This document shows, one piece after another, positions 30,801 to 41,640 of a stretch of 64,000 bases of DNA; the stretch's first letter is position 1; each line of letters opens with the position of its first letter. Origin of the DNA: Eremomyces bilateralis CBS 781.70. Taxonomy: Eukaryota > Ascomycota > Dothideomycetes > Eremomycetales > Eremomycetaceae. The position numbers and the translations under genes were made by a program. The stretch spans positions 676,923 through 740,922 of the forward strand of contig NW_022985073.1 of assembly GCF_010015585.1 (NCBI RefSeq), read 5' to 3'. The notes beneath the pieces are model-generated. The model searched no databases. It was not told the origin of the DNA and saw only the letters and a list, made by a program, of their open reading frames with translations.

Positions 30801-33800
30801 GTGACTCTGAATTTCCCGACTGGTGGAGTCGGGGGAAATTGCGCTCCAGGTGGAGGGCTCGGTATTGCTCCAGCCATGTGCGTGGTGGGAGTTCCATAGG
30901 AGCTCGCATAAGACGCGGATGATGCATGTCCACTGCCAGACATGACAGGATGGCCGTTGTGTGGTCCCCAAGACAGAGTATGAGAGCCCGTGTTTGGTCC
31001 CGAAGGCATGAAGGACGTCGAATACGGTGGAGGAGGCATGGTCGAGTTGGTACCGTGGCCAACCGGGTAGCCCCCAACCGGTGCACTAGATGGTGGGATG
31101 ACAGAATAGCCTCCGTGTGAGGGGTAACCCCTATACACCACATGAGGCTGGGCGTGGTGACTGAAGGGTGTCGCAAAGTGATGGTCTGAGGGAGTAGCGT
31201 ACGGCCCTTGTTGAACAGCGACCCCAAAGCTTTGGCTAGATGCCGGAGCCATTGCAGAGCTGGGATAGGGAGAGTAAACACCTAACCTCGATGAGGTTTG
31301 CAGTTGCCTCAATAGCTCCGGTGAACTTTCCAGCCTTTTGACTTCCTCGGCAGCTTCCTCGATCTCATCCTTGGTAAACTCGTCTTCCTCCTCAATTCGG
31401 AACGTCTCGGTTGTTTCGATCTCCGTAATAGATGGATGGTGACTGTCGGTGGAGGAAATTCTCAGAATCTGATCCAGGACTTTCGAGTCCTTCCCTTTGA
31501 ACTCATCAAGCGTTTTGAAGTCAGCATCTTTCGGCGGATCGAAATAATCCTTGGGTTTCGTCGCGGCGCTCTTGAGATGCATATTGTCCAAAGCTTGGAT
31601 GAAAAGTTGCTTCTTGTGGATCTGGACATTCTTTAGCTTTTCCTGGGAGGTGCCAGCAGCGATGAAGCGGTAGACAAAAACATCTTTCTTCTGGCCAAGG
31701 CGGTAAGCTCGACCGATTGCTTGCTCTTCATAGGAGGGATTGAAGGCCAGATCGAATATTACCACTCGGCTCGCTCCGGGCAAATTGAACCCTGTTCCTC
31801 CTGCAGCACTGATGAGGAATACTGGGACATCTCCCTTATTGAACTGCTTGGAGAGTCCCTGTCGCCACTGGCTTGGAACTTGGCCATCCACACGAAGGGA
31901 ACTGATTCCCAGTGAAGTAAGCAGCGTTTGCACATAGTTGAGGACCGGAATACTGGCGGAGTAAACCAGAAGCTTCTCCTTGGCACTGATTGTGCTCTGC
32001 ACAAGGCGGACGAACAGATCCATTTGGTGGGAGAGAGAATGTTCTCGACCCTCAGTCCCGACCATTTCCTCAATGATCTTGACGATTTTGTCACGAAGGA
32101 TCACCAGGCTGTTAGCCACTGGTGTGAAAGCAACTCCATTCTCAGCCCCCGTATCTTCGCTCTTCTCTGAATCCTGACCTGGCAGTGGAGAGCCAGGCTG
32201 ATTCCTCACTTCCAGATTCTTTGACTCCAACCGCTTCTCAATCCGATCCAGTAACAGGATCGGGTGGTTGCATACCAACCCAAGGTCCCCAATGCCCGTC
32301 AAAAAGGACTCTGGAGTTGGCTGTTCCCCCAGCGTCTTTGGTCCCTTATCAAGAAACCATTGGACATAGCATTCATATACTGCTTTCTGGACTTCCGTCA
32401 ACGGCACATGGATGAGAAATTCTACCTTGGGGGGAAGGACAATGTCGCGTTCCGGGTCACTGATGACGGATATCATGTCTCGAAACTGAACCTTCGGTGC
32501 GATTGTCCGCTTCAAGACTTCGAGAAGTTTCAACGCCCTTCGCCGAGTAGCTTTGTCGCAGTTTTTGTAGAGACCATTGGTGATGGGATTCTGATAGATG
32601 GCTCTGAACTTCAATAGCGACCCAAGGTAGTCTGGATCAACCCAATCAATGAGCGAGTAGTATTCTTCCAGGTTGTTGCTCAACGGGGTTCCAGTCAAGG
32701 CGATTCGACTTCTCGTTTTGAATTGGCCCATCACACCTCGCACCCGCCCGGTCGTGTTCTTCATCATGTGGGCCTCATCGGCAATCACGATTGTTGCTGC
32801 ATTGAAGATCGCTTCTGCGTAATCAGTTTTTCCTTTTTCCATGGCGAGGAGCGGATATCCAACGATAAGGGTGCCTCCCGTATGAACCCAATCTGTTGCA
32901 ACTAACGCCCTGTAATGTGCGGGGACTTCGCGATCCAGAAGCCGGACCGGGCTAACCAGGTGACTTTTCGAAGCTGGCACCCAATGCTTGAGTTCATCTT
33001 CCCAATTCTTAATGAGAGCAGGTGGACATACTAGGACAGCATGAAGTTTCGGTTGTATTGCCTTCGTTTGTACGGCCTTTTGCTGCAAGGCTTTCGGTTG
33101 TAAGGCTTTCGGGATCTGAGCTTTCCCGTCCTCGTCTTGACATGCATCTGCAATCGTCAAGAGCAATGTGATTGATTGAATCGTTTTTCCCAAGCCCATT
33201 GTGTGAGCCAGGAGACAACCACCGCCACCATTGACAACCTCGCGCCACATGAACCTTACACCCTCAATCTGGTGTTTGTACATCTGTGAACCAATGTGTG
33301 GGTCGATGAAGATCCCTTTCTCTTGGTCTTGGGAATTCACGCGAACCATCCTTGAGCTGTTGCCCAGTCCGACGGGAGATGATGCTTGGAAAGTAAGGTT
33401 AGATTTCTGCATGCGCAGTTGTGCCGCTCTGACCTTGACCTTTGTTTCCTCGCTCATCTTGACTGTCTTCCTTTTTCGGGGTGTCAATTCGAATGCCAGT
33501 GCTTCCGCATCCAACTCGTCTTCAGACTCCGAGTCCGGAGACCTAGACATTTGGTGTTTCTTTTCGGGGATGGTGATGAGCCCCCTGCCAACAAAAATTT
33601 GAGCGTTTTGAAGGAATGTCTTCGCAGATCCACGAAGCTTCATTGGCTCCCTGATGAAACCGATCAGCTTTTGGCAGTCATCTTCGTCAAAATCTGGGGC
33701 CTGTTCGGAGATGTATGCATGGTCGCATAGATCATATGCAATGAACAACTTCGCAGCAAAGAAGTATGTTGCGCTACTCGTCTCTGACTCGCCCCTCAAG

Positions 33801-36229
33801 CAGTCTCCAACCTTGATGGCATTCAAAGCTCTCGAAACACCATCCCAAAAATTGTATTTGTTCTTATCCTTGCGGGTCAAAAATGCGTTCAGCGTGTTGA
33901 AGATTGATTGAGGGGCCCTTGTCCTGATCATCTTTTCCAGCAATTCCAGACGCCGTTCTTCCTCTTCCAGTTCGGCCCAGCCCCAGTCGAGCACAACCTG
34001 GTCGTGACCCTTAGGCCTCGGAGAGATAGTGAGTCTGCTAAGCTTGCTCAAAGGACTAAGATCCAAATTTCGTTGTGCGGCACCTTTAGCAGGAGAAAAT
34101 TCCGTATCGGAAGACAATGAGATGACCGTCGCACTCGTAGAGATGTTGAAGGGGGGTTTTGCTGGTGTTTTGGGGTTCAACTGTGAGCCAGCCAAAGTAG
34201 GGTGAGCCGGTTCCTGAGCCGGTTCCGGAGCAGTTGGAGAGGCGTCAACGACTGACCTCCCCTCCTTTGACACGACACGATCTGAAGACAAGTCATCGGG
34301 GTCTGCTAGGGTTGCGGGTGTAGTAACTGCGGCATCAGACTGAGGGTCATCCTGGAGGACTAAGGGGAAGTCTCCATCAATCAAAATGTCGCCATCCTGG
34401 TTTCGGTCGGGCGAGTCGATCGTAGAGCCATCGGAGAATCTCTGGAATTTGTTGACAACAAGATCATTTGAGGCGTCATCGTCAACAATGAAATCCGCCA
34501 TGTCATCAGATGCATCAGACTTGACATCAGACTTGGCATCAGACTCGGTATCAGACTCGGTATCAGACTCGTTGACAACAGATCGTTTCCGCTTTCTAGT
34601 GCCGACAGTGAGCGTTCGCCTCTTTGTTGGAGGCAGAGGAGGTTGGCTCCTCTTCAGCACATCGATCTTCCACAGCGCTTCTTGACGGTTGTAAACCGTC
34701 ATACCCAAAATGTCACACTGACGCCGAAGAGATTCTTCGGATTTCTTTCTCGCTTCTCCGATAATATTTTCTCGCAATTTATCCAAGTAGGCCTCGAAGT
34801 GGGGGATACTACCATACGGGGCTCTGGGGGACAAGAGTCGTTCGATTAGGATCTGGCGCCCGTGACGACCATTACCCGACTTCCAGACCGCCAATGCTTC
34901 CTCGTCCTCGCGTCGCGGCCGTTTTGTGGTCTCCCATTCATCAGCAAACTCCGCCACAGCCCCATCTATGATTCGGATGATGTCTTCGTCTGATAGTCGC
35001 TCATCCGGCTTTACCTCATTCTCGGAGTCGACCTCATCCGCGCCATTGTCACTAACGTCCATCTCCCCACTATCCTCGTCGCTCTCGTCGTACTCCATCA
35101 CTTCATCCTCGTCATTCCCATCAGTATGGTTATCATTCATTGGGGTTGAATGTGGACGATCGCCCAGTTGGTTTTTCCAAAACGCGTGTGCTCCGGGTGT
35201 TTGCATGTCATCCTGCTGATGACCTGGTGGGAGACTCATCGGAAAGCCCCTTGTTGCAATGATGTTATCTTCATCGGCCGTAAGAACGATTGGATCGATG
35301 TGAAGCAGAGGGAAATATGCTCGATCCTTCTGCCTCCTACTCCGCTTGAGAGAATGGCCCTGGTTCAGATTAAGTGGGATGATAAGACCAACTGGTTCGC
35401 TAGTGCCTTCTTCGGCTCCTTCAAAGTGGTTTGATTCATCTGAGAGGAATTTGAAGGCACAGACCATAGACTTGTAGGCAAACTTGGACTTGGCAAGTGA
35501 CTCGCTGTTCCCAAATATCATGAACTCTTCATTTTGCTCGAGGATAGTTATATCAGGGTTGAGTTCGCCGCCATGAATTGTGTTCCCGAAAAGAACATCG
35601 TCAACGGAGGATCGGTTGTTGAATTTCACAACCGTCAATTCGATCCTTCGCTTCTTTGCCTGTTGTACATCGGAAGGATGACGGTTTTCTGGCAGAACAA
35701 GCGCAGTTGAGCCCTGTGCGGCATGGTGAAGCGACGATGACTGATTGATAGGCAGTGCCGAGGATTTGTCGCCATTGAGTTGTCGAGGTTGCGGAGATTG
35801 TTGTTGTGGAGATTGTTGTTGCGGGGATTGTTGACGCGGGGATTGTTGATGCGGCGGGGAATGTTGTTCACTTTCTTCTCGTCGAGATTCGTGGTTCCTA
35901 TTCGCAGCGCTATTGATCTGCAGTTTCCGGCCAGGCCATTGTCGCACATTGTCGATCGCTTGAAGAATTGTGAGTTGCTGGGCAAACGTCGGGACGCCGA
36001 ATTCCTCGCGGAGCGTGGTCTCCTTGATGTACTTTAACGCAAACCCATCGATGCCATTGGTGCGTAAAACTTCTTCGAACTTCTTGAGGTCTGGTAGTTT
36101 GCGCCTCGACTCGGGGATATAGGGAAGCCAGATCTCAGTGGCATGGCAGAGGGCATGAACAACCTCGTCCACCGACCACTTCTCTGGGTCGTCCCCCAAC
36201 TCCATCCTCACTTCTGAGTGGCAAACCAC
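30776..36229 (-). CDS. SAM-domain SNF2-family chromatin-remodelling ATPase (Rad54/ARIP4-like)
   Basis: Single-exon gene for 1,817 residues; Met9 is an alternative start. Order of parts: a SAM-like domain (about 12-100, from DPEKWSVDEVV), a Gln/Pro tract (QQSPQQQSP repeats, about 125-155), and a long acidic disordered region with SDTESDTESD repeats. Then comes the SNF2 ATPase with Walker A GLGKT near residue 1010 and DEAH box DEAHMMKN near 1153. Helicase C motif VI (QAIGRAYRLGQ) is near 1508, and a Pro/Ser/Tyr-rich tail follows. Such proteins slide or restructure nucleosomes or displace proteins from DNA in the nucleus. The tail is rich in PPPPYS and SYASSYG text. Between motifs I and Ia lies an unusual run of five-residue repeats (KALQP, KALQQ, KAVQT, KAIQP). 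A Gln-rich, acidic N-terminus is common in fungal orthologues. Confidence 0.9.
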   Translation of the reverse strand: MVCHSEVRMELGDDPEKWSVDEVVHALCHATEIWLPYIPESRRKLPDLKKFEEVLRTNGIDGFALKYIKETTLREEFGVPTFAQQLTILQAIDNVRQWPGRKLQINSAANRNHESRREESEQHSPPHQQSPRQQSPQQQSPQQQSPQPRQLNGDKSSALPINQSSSLHHAAQGSTALVLPENRHPSDVQQAKKRRIELTVVKFNNRSSVDDVLFGNTIHGGELNPDITILEQNEEFMIFGNSESLAKSKFAYKSMVCAFKFLSDESNHFEGAEEGTSEPVGLIIPLNLNQGHSLKRSRRQKDRAYFPLLHIDPIVLTADEDNIIATRGFPMSLPPGHQQDDMQTPGAHAFWKNQLGDRPHSTPMNDNHTDGNDEDEVMEYDESDEDSGEMDVSDNGADEVDSENEVKPDERLSDEDIIRIIDGAVAEFADEWETTKRPRREDEEALAVWKSGNGRHGRQILIERLLSPRAPYGSIPHFEAYLDKLRENIIGEARKKSEESLRRQCDILGMTVYNRQEALWKIDVLKRSQPPLPPTKRRTLTVGTRKRKRSVVNESDTESDTESDAKSDVKSDASDDMADFIVDDDASNDLVVNKFQRFSDGSTIDSPDRNQDGDILIDGDFPLVLQDDPQSDAAVTTPATLADPDDLSSDRVVSKEGRSVVDASPTAPEPAQEPAHPTLAGSQLNPKTPAKPPFNISTSATVISLSSDTEFSPAKGAAQRNLDLSPLSKLSRLTISPRPKGHDQVVLDWGWAELEEEERRLELLEKMIRTRAPQSIFNTLNAFLTRKDKNKYNFWDGVSRALNAIKVGDCLRGESETSSATYFFAAKLFIAYDLCDHAYISEQAPDFDEDDCQKLIGFIREPMKLRGSAKTFLQNAQIFVGRGLITIPEKKHQMSRSPDSESEDELDAEALAFELTPRKRKTVKMSEETKVKVRAAQLRMQKSNLTFQASSPVGLGNSSRMVRVNSQDQEKGIFIDPHIGSQMYKHQIEGVRFMWREVVNGGGGCLLAHTMGLGKTIQSITLLLTIADACQDEDGKAQIPKALQPKALQQKAVQTKAIQPKLHAVLVCPPALIKNWEDELKHWVPASKSHLVSPVRLLDREVPAHYRALVATDWVHTGGTLIVGYPLLAMEKGKTDYAEAIFNAATIVIADEAHMMKNTTGRVRGVMGQFKTRSRIALTGTPLSNNLEEYYSLIDWVDPDYLGSLLKFRAIYQNPITNGLYKNCDKATRRRALKLLEVLKRTIAPKVQFRDMISVISDPERDIVLPPKVEFLIHVPLTEVQKAVYECYVQWFLDKGPKTLGEQPTPESFLTGIGDLGLVCNHPILLLDRIEKRLESKNLEVRNQPGSPLPGQDSEKSEDTGAENGVAFTPVANSLVILRDKIVKIIEEMVGTEGREHSLSHQMDLFVRLVQSTISAKEKLLVYSASIPVLNYVQTLLTSLGISSLRVDGQVPSQWRQGLSKQFNKGDVPVFLISAAGGTGFNLPGASRVVIFDLAFNPSYEEQAIGRAYRLGQKKDVFVYRFIAAGTSQEKLKNVQIHKKQLFIQALDNMHLKSAATKPKDYFDPPKDADFKTLDEFKGKDSKVLDQILRISSTDSHHPSITEIETTETFRIEEEDEFTKDEIEEAAEEVKRLESSPELLRQLQTSSRLGVYSPYPSSAMAPASSQSFGVAVQQGPYATPSDHHFATPFSHHAQPHVVYRGYPSHGGYSVIPPSSAPVGGYPVGHGTNSTMPPPPYSTSFMPSGPNTGSHTLSWGPHNGHPVMSGSGHASSASYASSYGTPTTHMAGAIPSPPPGAQFPPTPPVGKFRVTEARPKSP

Positions 36230-37302
36230 TCAGTTAATGAAGATTTCAACAGTAGGTAACTCCTTCTCTTTGGACTTTAGACTGGTTGGAACTGCAACGG
36301 CAGCTGTTGCAATGAACACAGACTTGCTGAGATAGTTTGAAGCGAGCGTGCTGTAAAAGACGATGATATTAGGAAGAGAACGTGGGAGGGAGAGAGAGAG
36401 AGAGAGAAGTAAACGTAAAAGAAAATCAAACATAAACAAAGTGCAAGTGTGTGTGTGTGTGTGTGTATGCCAGTTCAGATGTGAACTTGCGTCTGTTCAC
36501 ATGATGCTGAATGACTCGCCTAGCTCTCATCCTATTCTCCAGCTCATATCTGAAAGGGAAGCTATACTCACATACAATAGACTGAGTTCTCACTCATATT
36601 AATCGATAATAGTATAGAATAAGTAATGGCTTGTACCCAGAGCCTTGGGTACCGGCACTGGTAGTGGTAATGCGAGCGGATATCTACAGGATATCTACAG
36701 ATACACGGAGTACCGGCCAGGCCACCAGGCAGTAGTGTCCCTCCCTGCCTATGTAGTAGTTGAAATACACCTCCCGCATTTCAAATCACATGAACTCAGT
36801 TCTGAAGCATTCTGCAGTCGTTCACGTGGAAGTACAATAAGGATTTGGTGGTGAGAAATACCGTGTGTCAGCGCCCATGGAAGATGCGAGGTTGAGTTTA
36901 CTATTGAAGGGGAGGTTCTTATGGATACCTTAGCCTATTAGGACGGCCAAATCGGGTAAGGTACGTGGTACAGAAATCATTGCCCAGACTGGATTACTCA
37001 GCATCCTCAAATACTCTGAAGTCTGATATCAACGAGAGCAATAATTAAGGTATTCTCTAAAACCCAGTTTCATATATAAAATCATCATCTTGAATGTATT
37101 TTAGCTAACATCAGAGTCTGGTGTGTTCTCTATAGTCCCTTTATTCGAAGGCTACTGCTCCACGCTTACGGCATAGCTCGAATGTCGCCATTGCGATCAC
37201 CACCTCTGTCTCAGCTAATTAATTACTGGCAACCAGGTTTCCTTTCCGAGCGGGCGGTTATATTCTTCTTAAATCTACCATCCGAGAACAGCAAGAGAAG
37301 AG
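36230..37302. promoter_or_regulatory. Divergent promoter region with GA and GT microsatellites
   Basis: About 1.07 kb between the SNF2 and glutathione synthetase genes, which diverge. Simple repeats (GA)9 at 36390-36407 and (GT)10 at 36447-36466 lie in the SNF2 leader or promoter. A small duplication GGATATCTACA occurs twice near 36678. No gene is recognised. Confidence 0.55.
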
Positions 37303-38971
37303 ATGAGCAAGGATATATACCCATCGTACCCTCCAACCCTTACGGAGGAGAGGAAGAAGTTCATCCTCGAGACCGTAAGGGACTGGTCGATAGCACGAGG
37401 ACTGGCAGTGAGGCCTCCGCCTTCCTTCGTGGATCCTAAACATGATCCTACCGGTGTACTAGCAACGAGTGCCCCGGTGACACTGTTCCCGAGTTTGTTT
37501 CCTCGGTCGGCTTTTAATGAAGCAACGTCGATACAAAAGGCTTACAATGAGCTGTACGCGGCCATCACCATGGACAAGGGCTGGCTACAGGAGATCGTAT
37601 CTGAGTATGTCTATTTCAGTCGTATATGGACAATCCCATCTGCATTCTGGCTTTACGAGAATCAAGTGCTGAGCATGCTGCAGGATTGCCGGCATAGACG
37701 AGTTTGTTGGACAACTCTGGTCAGTCCATGAAGCTGTAGCCAAGGAAGGATATGCTCAGGTCACTTTACCCCATCCATACCGCAGTCTAGACAAATACTG
37801 ACCGAAGACCTTGCAGGAACTGAACCTTGGAATGTTCCGTTCAGACTATATGATTCATGTAGAAAAGGGTAAACCGGGATTAAAACAGGTCGAATTCAAC
37901 ACCATTGCCTCGTCGTTCGGTGGCCTCTCATCCCAAGTTTCGTCTCTCCATAAACATTTGCTGGCAAGCCACGCATACCCGGACGAGATCACTGGAGCTG
38001 TTACCGCGGAAAGCCTCCCCCCCAACCCATCCATCAGCGGACTCGCATCGGGGCTGGCGGCTGCACACCGAGAATATACCGCGAAATCAAACCGGCCAAC
38101 TTGCGTGCTCTTCGTCGTGCAGGACCCAGAGCGAAACATCTTCGACCAGAGACTGATCGAGTATGCGCTTCTGGAAGAGGCAAAAGTTCCTTCATTCCGG
38201 CTGCCATTTGCAGAAACGTTGAAGCATACCAGGCTTGAGTCCGATAGGAGTCTCACTTACACGCCGCCACACAGCCCCGAGAAGACTTACGAGGTCAGCG
38301 TGGTATACTACAGAGCAGGATATGCTCCTACGGACTATGAATGGCCAGAAGCTTGGGAAGCTCGACTGTACCTAGAACGGAGCAGCGCCATTAAATGCCC
38401 CAGCATCCTAACTCATCTTGCTGGGTGCAAAAAGGTTCAGCAAGTCCTTGCAACGCCAGGCTCGTCGCATCTCCAAAACTTCATCAAAGACACGCTCGAG
38501 CTCCAGCGGGTTCGGGAAACATTCGCACCTATATATCCCTTCGACGACAGCGCGACCGGCACCAAGGCCCGAGAACTCGCCCTCAACCCCAAGACCGCGG
38601 CCCACTACGTCCTCAAGCCGCAGCGCGAAGGCGGCGGAAACAACATCTACCGCAAGGCCATCCCGGACTTCCTGAAAAGCATTCCCGAGACACAGTGGCC
38701 GGCCTACATCCTGATGGAGATGATCGAGCCGCCTCCGCAGCGGAACACCATCATGCGGAACGGTGACGTGGAGGAGGGAGGGGTGATATGCGAGATCGGC
38801 GTGTACGGCGTCTGCCTATGGAGGATTGCATCGGGGGAGCAGAAGGGCGGAGAGATATTGCATAGTGCCAACGCTGGGTATTTGCTGCGGACGAAGGGCG
38901 ATCAGAGTGAGGAAGGGGGTGTCGCGGCTGGGTTCGGGGCGATGGATAGCTGCTCCTTGGTTGATGTGTAG
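37303..38971 (+). CDS. Glutathione synthetase
   Basis: Three-exon gene for 510 residues with introns 37605-37683 and 37760-37816. The protein is the eukaryotic ATP-grasp glutathione synthetase, which joins gamma-glutamylcysteine and glycine in the cytosol as a homodimer. Diagnostic text includes RSDYMIH, the substrate-binding EFNTIASSFGG, the glycine-rich ATP loop KPQREGGGNNIY, and the C-terminal NAGYLLRTK followed by GVAAGFGAMDSC. Length and ends match the family well, and the start codon is supported by conserved PPTLTEERK text. It is a housekeeping gene. A link to the aromatic cluster is not needed to explain its presence. Confidence 0.95.
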
Positions 38972-39353
38972 ATTAGGGATATCATCTCTACGCAATGCTA
39001 GAAGCTACGTTTGAAAATCACTAGAATGAACATTGGTGACCACTCATAGAGGAGGCAATTCATTCTATAATTTTCATCATTATGAACCGTGGTATTTCTT
39101 GGATGTTTCTTGGATACTAAGGATTTCGCGTTGAGAGTGGTGACGCGATGGAGTTTGTTTAGCGATGCGATTGCCGCGACAACCACCAGCGAAGCATGAC
39201 CCCTCCCCTTTCGAAAACTGCAACCTTCTCAGCTACATTTACAATTACCTTTTGATACCAGCAACCAAACCCCAAGAACTTAAGCTACCCCAATTCTCAC
39301 TATAAAGGTCGATTCAATCCACACACTGAGATTTCATCCCGAATATATCCAAG
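38972..39353. other. Intergenic between tandem genes
   Basis: About 380 bp holding the end of the glutathione synthetase transcript and the promoter of the light-chain gene, with TATAAAG at 39301-39307 about 50 bp before its start codon. Nothing else is recognised. Confidence 0.45.
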
Positions 39354-40103
39354 ATGGTCAGTAATTCCTCGACTGCCCGCTCCAACCAGACGAATCAGTA
39401 TCCAAACACCACATGTCGGGCACCGCATGAAAGCCCAACGGGAAATCGCACTCTGCTTCCCAACCATATCCGAAGCTAACGAACACTTCACAGGCATCAA
39501 CCAACTACAAAGAAGCCTTCGCCCTCTTCGACAAGCGCGGCAACGGCCGCGTGGCCCTCGATTCCCTCGGCGACCTCCTCCGCGCATGCGGGCAGAACCC
39601 CACGCTCGCTGAGATTGCAGACCTCGAGAAGACCGCAGGTGGTGACTGTGAGTAGCAGCGACTGATACATCCGATATTGATGGACGGAATGGTTGACGGC
39701 ATATGTGCGCAAACAGTTGACTTCGACACCTTCCTCCGGATCTTGAATCGGCCGGGCGGGTTCCGCGACCCGGGCGACCCGGAGGAGTATTGCCGTGGCT
39801 TTCAGGTGTTTGATAAGGATATGACGGGATTTATTGGCGTTGGGCAGCTGCGATACAGTAAGATTACTAGAGGATAGATGGTGGTCTGTTATCCTGGGAC
39901 TGGCGAGTCTAACAACATCACCAGTTCTCACGAATCTCGGCGAGAAGATGACGGACGAGGAAGTTGACGAGTTGCTACGGGGAGTCGATACCGCTAATGG
40001 CGAGATTGACTATAGAGGTACGTCGATCACAACCACTCTTCATACAACGGCCTACTGACACTTTCTCTCCACAGAGATCGTACGGAGAATCCTCGCGAAT
40101 TAG
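39354..40103 (+). CDS. cdc4: Cdc4-type myosin essential light chain (EF-hand protein)
   Basis: Five-exon gene for 139 residues, close to the 141 of fission-yeast Cdc4, the light chain of the class II myosin of the cytokinetic ring. Introns: 39357-39493, 39648-39716, 39858-39924 and 40018-40074. The first exon is just the ATG, giving MASTNYKEAFALFDKRGNG. EF-hand-like helices include FALFDKRGNGRV, FQVFDKDMTGFIGVGQLR and the last half LLRGVDTANGEIDY. Several loops lack the full set of acidic calcium ligands, as is normal for essential light chains. The C-terminus IVRRILAN matches the family. It would bind the IQ motif of myosin and act at septation. It converges with the HIT gene. Confidence 0.88.
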
Positions 40104-40613
40104 GAGTGGGATGGATTACATGGCGCATAGCTCTCGGTTCAATTCTTCGTCTACCGGTAGGCGTGGTGGGATTAGACAAATGCGATGCGGGATGATGGCA
40201 ATGGCGTTGTTGATTGATTTGGGTGGATAGGTATTTCGTATGAGAGCAATCGAACTTTATGGCTTGTTCTTGTAGTGCCAATTGGTACATCATCCATGCC
40301 CGGAAGTTTATATATGCCTTTCGTTACCGGTTCTTCCTATTTGAGAGTTTCGGCGCCAGCATGCCGATTGTCTGTATGGTGGATTTTGATGAAGAGCAGA
40401 ATGGAATCGCTTGCACTCTCTGGTCCGGCGTGAATGATACCTCCCAGTGCTGGCCAGAGGTCTCGGTGAGGTTACCCGTTTCCCCAAAACCATTCCTCAA
40501 CCGTATACCAATCCGCCATCGAGCCCACAAGCCGTTTCGGCATTCTATTAGACTCTATTATGCAGGGTCCAGCTATCGAGGAAGCTATTCTCTTTGAACC
40601 TGGACGGCATTCT
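40104..40613. other. Convergent intergenic region
   Basis: About 510 bp between the ends of the light-chain and HIT genes. It presumably holds both 3' untranslated regions. Nothing else is recognised. Confidence 0.4.
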
Positions 40614-41168
40614 TCATCCCTCTACTTCCTGCTCCGGCTCCGCATCCTTCTCCATCTCCTCCTTTAACCACTCCGCTTCCTTATTCATCTCCTCCTCCCC
40701 TCTCGCCACCCTCTCCTCATTATCCGGCCCCGTAAACCTCTCCCTCCTTCCCCTCTCCACCAACTGCGCCACCAAATCCCCCTCCTCCCCATCCAACATG
40801 TCGTAAATCCGATCGCTCCCCCCTCTCTCATCCAAGTCCTTCAGCCGCCGCGGAATGATATGGCAATGCACATGCGGCACGCTCTGGCCCGCCGCCGCGC
40901 CGTCCTGCACCGCGACGTTCATCCCGTCGGCCTGGTAGACACGCTCGATGGTCCGCGACACGCGATGAACGGTGGCCCAGAAGTCGGAGATCTCGCGGAG
41001 GGTGAGGTCGCGGAGGCGAGGGACGCGGCGGGTGGAGGAGACGAGAACGTGGCCGGGGAGGAGGGGCTTGAGGTTTACGAGGGCGAAGGAGAGGGGGGTG
41101 AGGTGGAAGACTTGGGGGGTGACGAGGAAGGGGCCGAAGTACACCGAGGAGGGGATTGGAGGTGTCAT
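40614..41168 (-). CDS. HIT-family bis(5'-adenosyl)-triphosphatase (Fhit/Hnt2-like)
   Basis: Single-exon gene for 184 residues. The histidine-triad motif is H99-V-H101-C-H103 in HVHCHIIP, with the catalytic middle His expected at 101. The upstream text ALVNLKPLLPGHVLV and GMNVAVQDGAAAGQSVPH are diagnostic of the Fhit branch, which hydrolyses Ap3A to AMP and ADP. The C-terminal 50 residues are an acidic, charged helix-rich tail (GEEEMNKEAEWLKEEMEKD), as in fungal and yeast Hnt2/Aph1 proteins. It shares a 472-bp divergent promoter with Get4. Confidence 0.92.
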   Translation of the reverse strand: MTPPIPSSVYFGPFLVTPQVFHLTPLSFALVNLKPLLPGHVLVSSTRRVPRLRDLTLREISDFWATVHRVSRTIERVYQADGMNVAVQDGAAAGQSVPHVHCHIIPRRLKDLDERGGSDRIYDMLDGEEGDLVAQLVERGRRERFTGPDNEERVARGEEEMNKEAEWLKEEMEKDAEPEQEVEG

Positions 41169-41640
41169 GACCGGGGAAACAGGATCGAATCTATCGTTGA
41201 CGGTCTAGATTGTAGTTCCGAGGAAATTCGAGCACATAGTAGCTTGAAATCGTGTGTAGAAATTGGTTGGACGGGGATGGATCGAATTCACATGCTTGAT
41301 GCGTCTTGTCTGCAATGGATGAGCTTTGAATGAGCTTAAGGTGGTGAATCGCAGCTTGGAAATGAAAGTTCGAAATCTCAATTAACTATTTGTAAGATTT
41401 ATCTAGGAGTTGCTTTGAAATTGTTGTGATGAGGAGGTGAGTTTGAATCTCTCTCTCAGTATCAAACTGAGGCACCGGCCAATGGTGTCAATCGCGAGTT
41501 CTCGACCTCAAAGCTCCAACATCTCCATCCAACCTCACCATCTCTCCACTTGAAAAGAATCCTTGCCAAATATCAGCCTGACTAAATACATTCTCTCCTC
41601 CCAACCAGCCTTTCGAGCTTGATCTACACTGCAAGCAACC
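41169..41640. promoter_or_regulatory. Divergent promoter of HIT and Get4 genes
   Basis: Promoter region of 472 bp shared by two housekeeping genes. No strong TATA box or repeat is seen. Confidence 0.4.
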
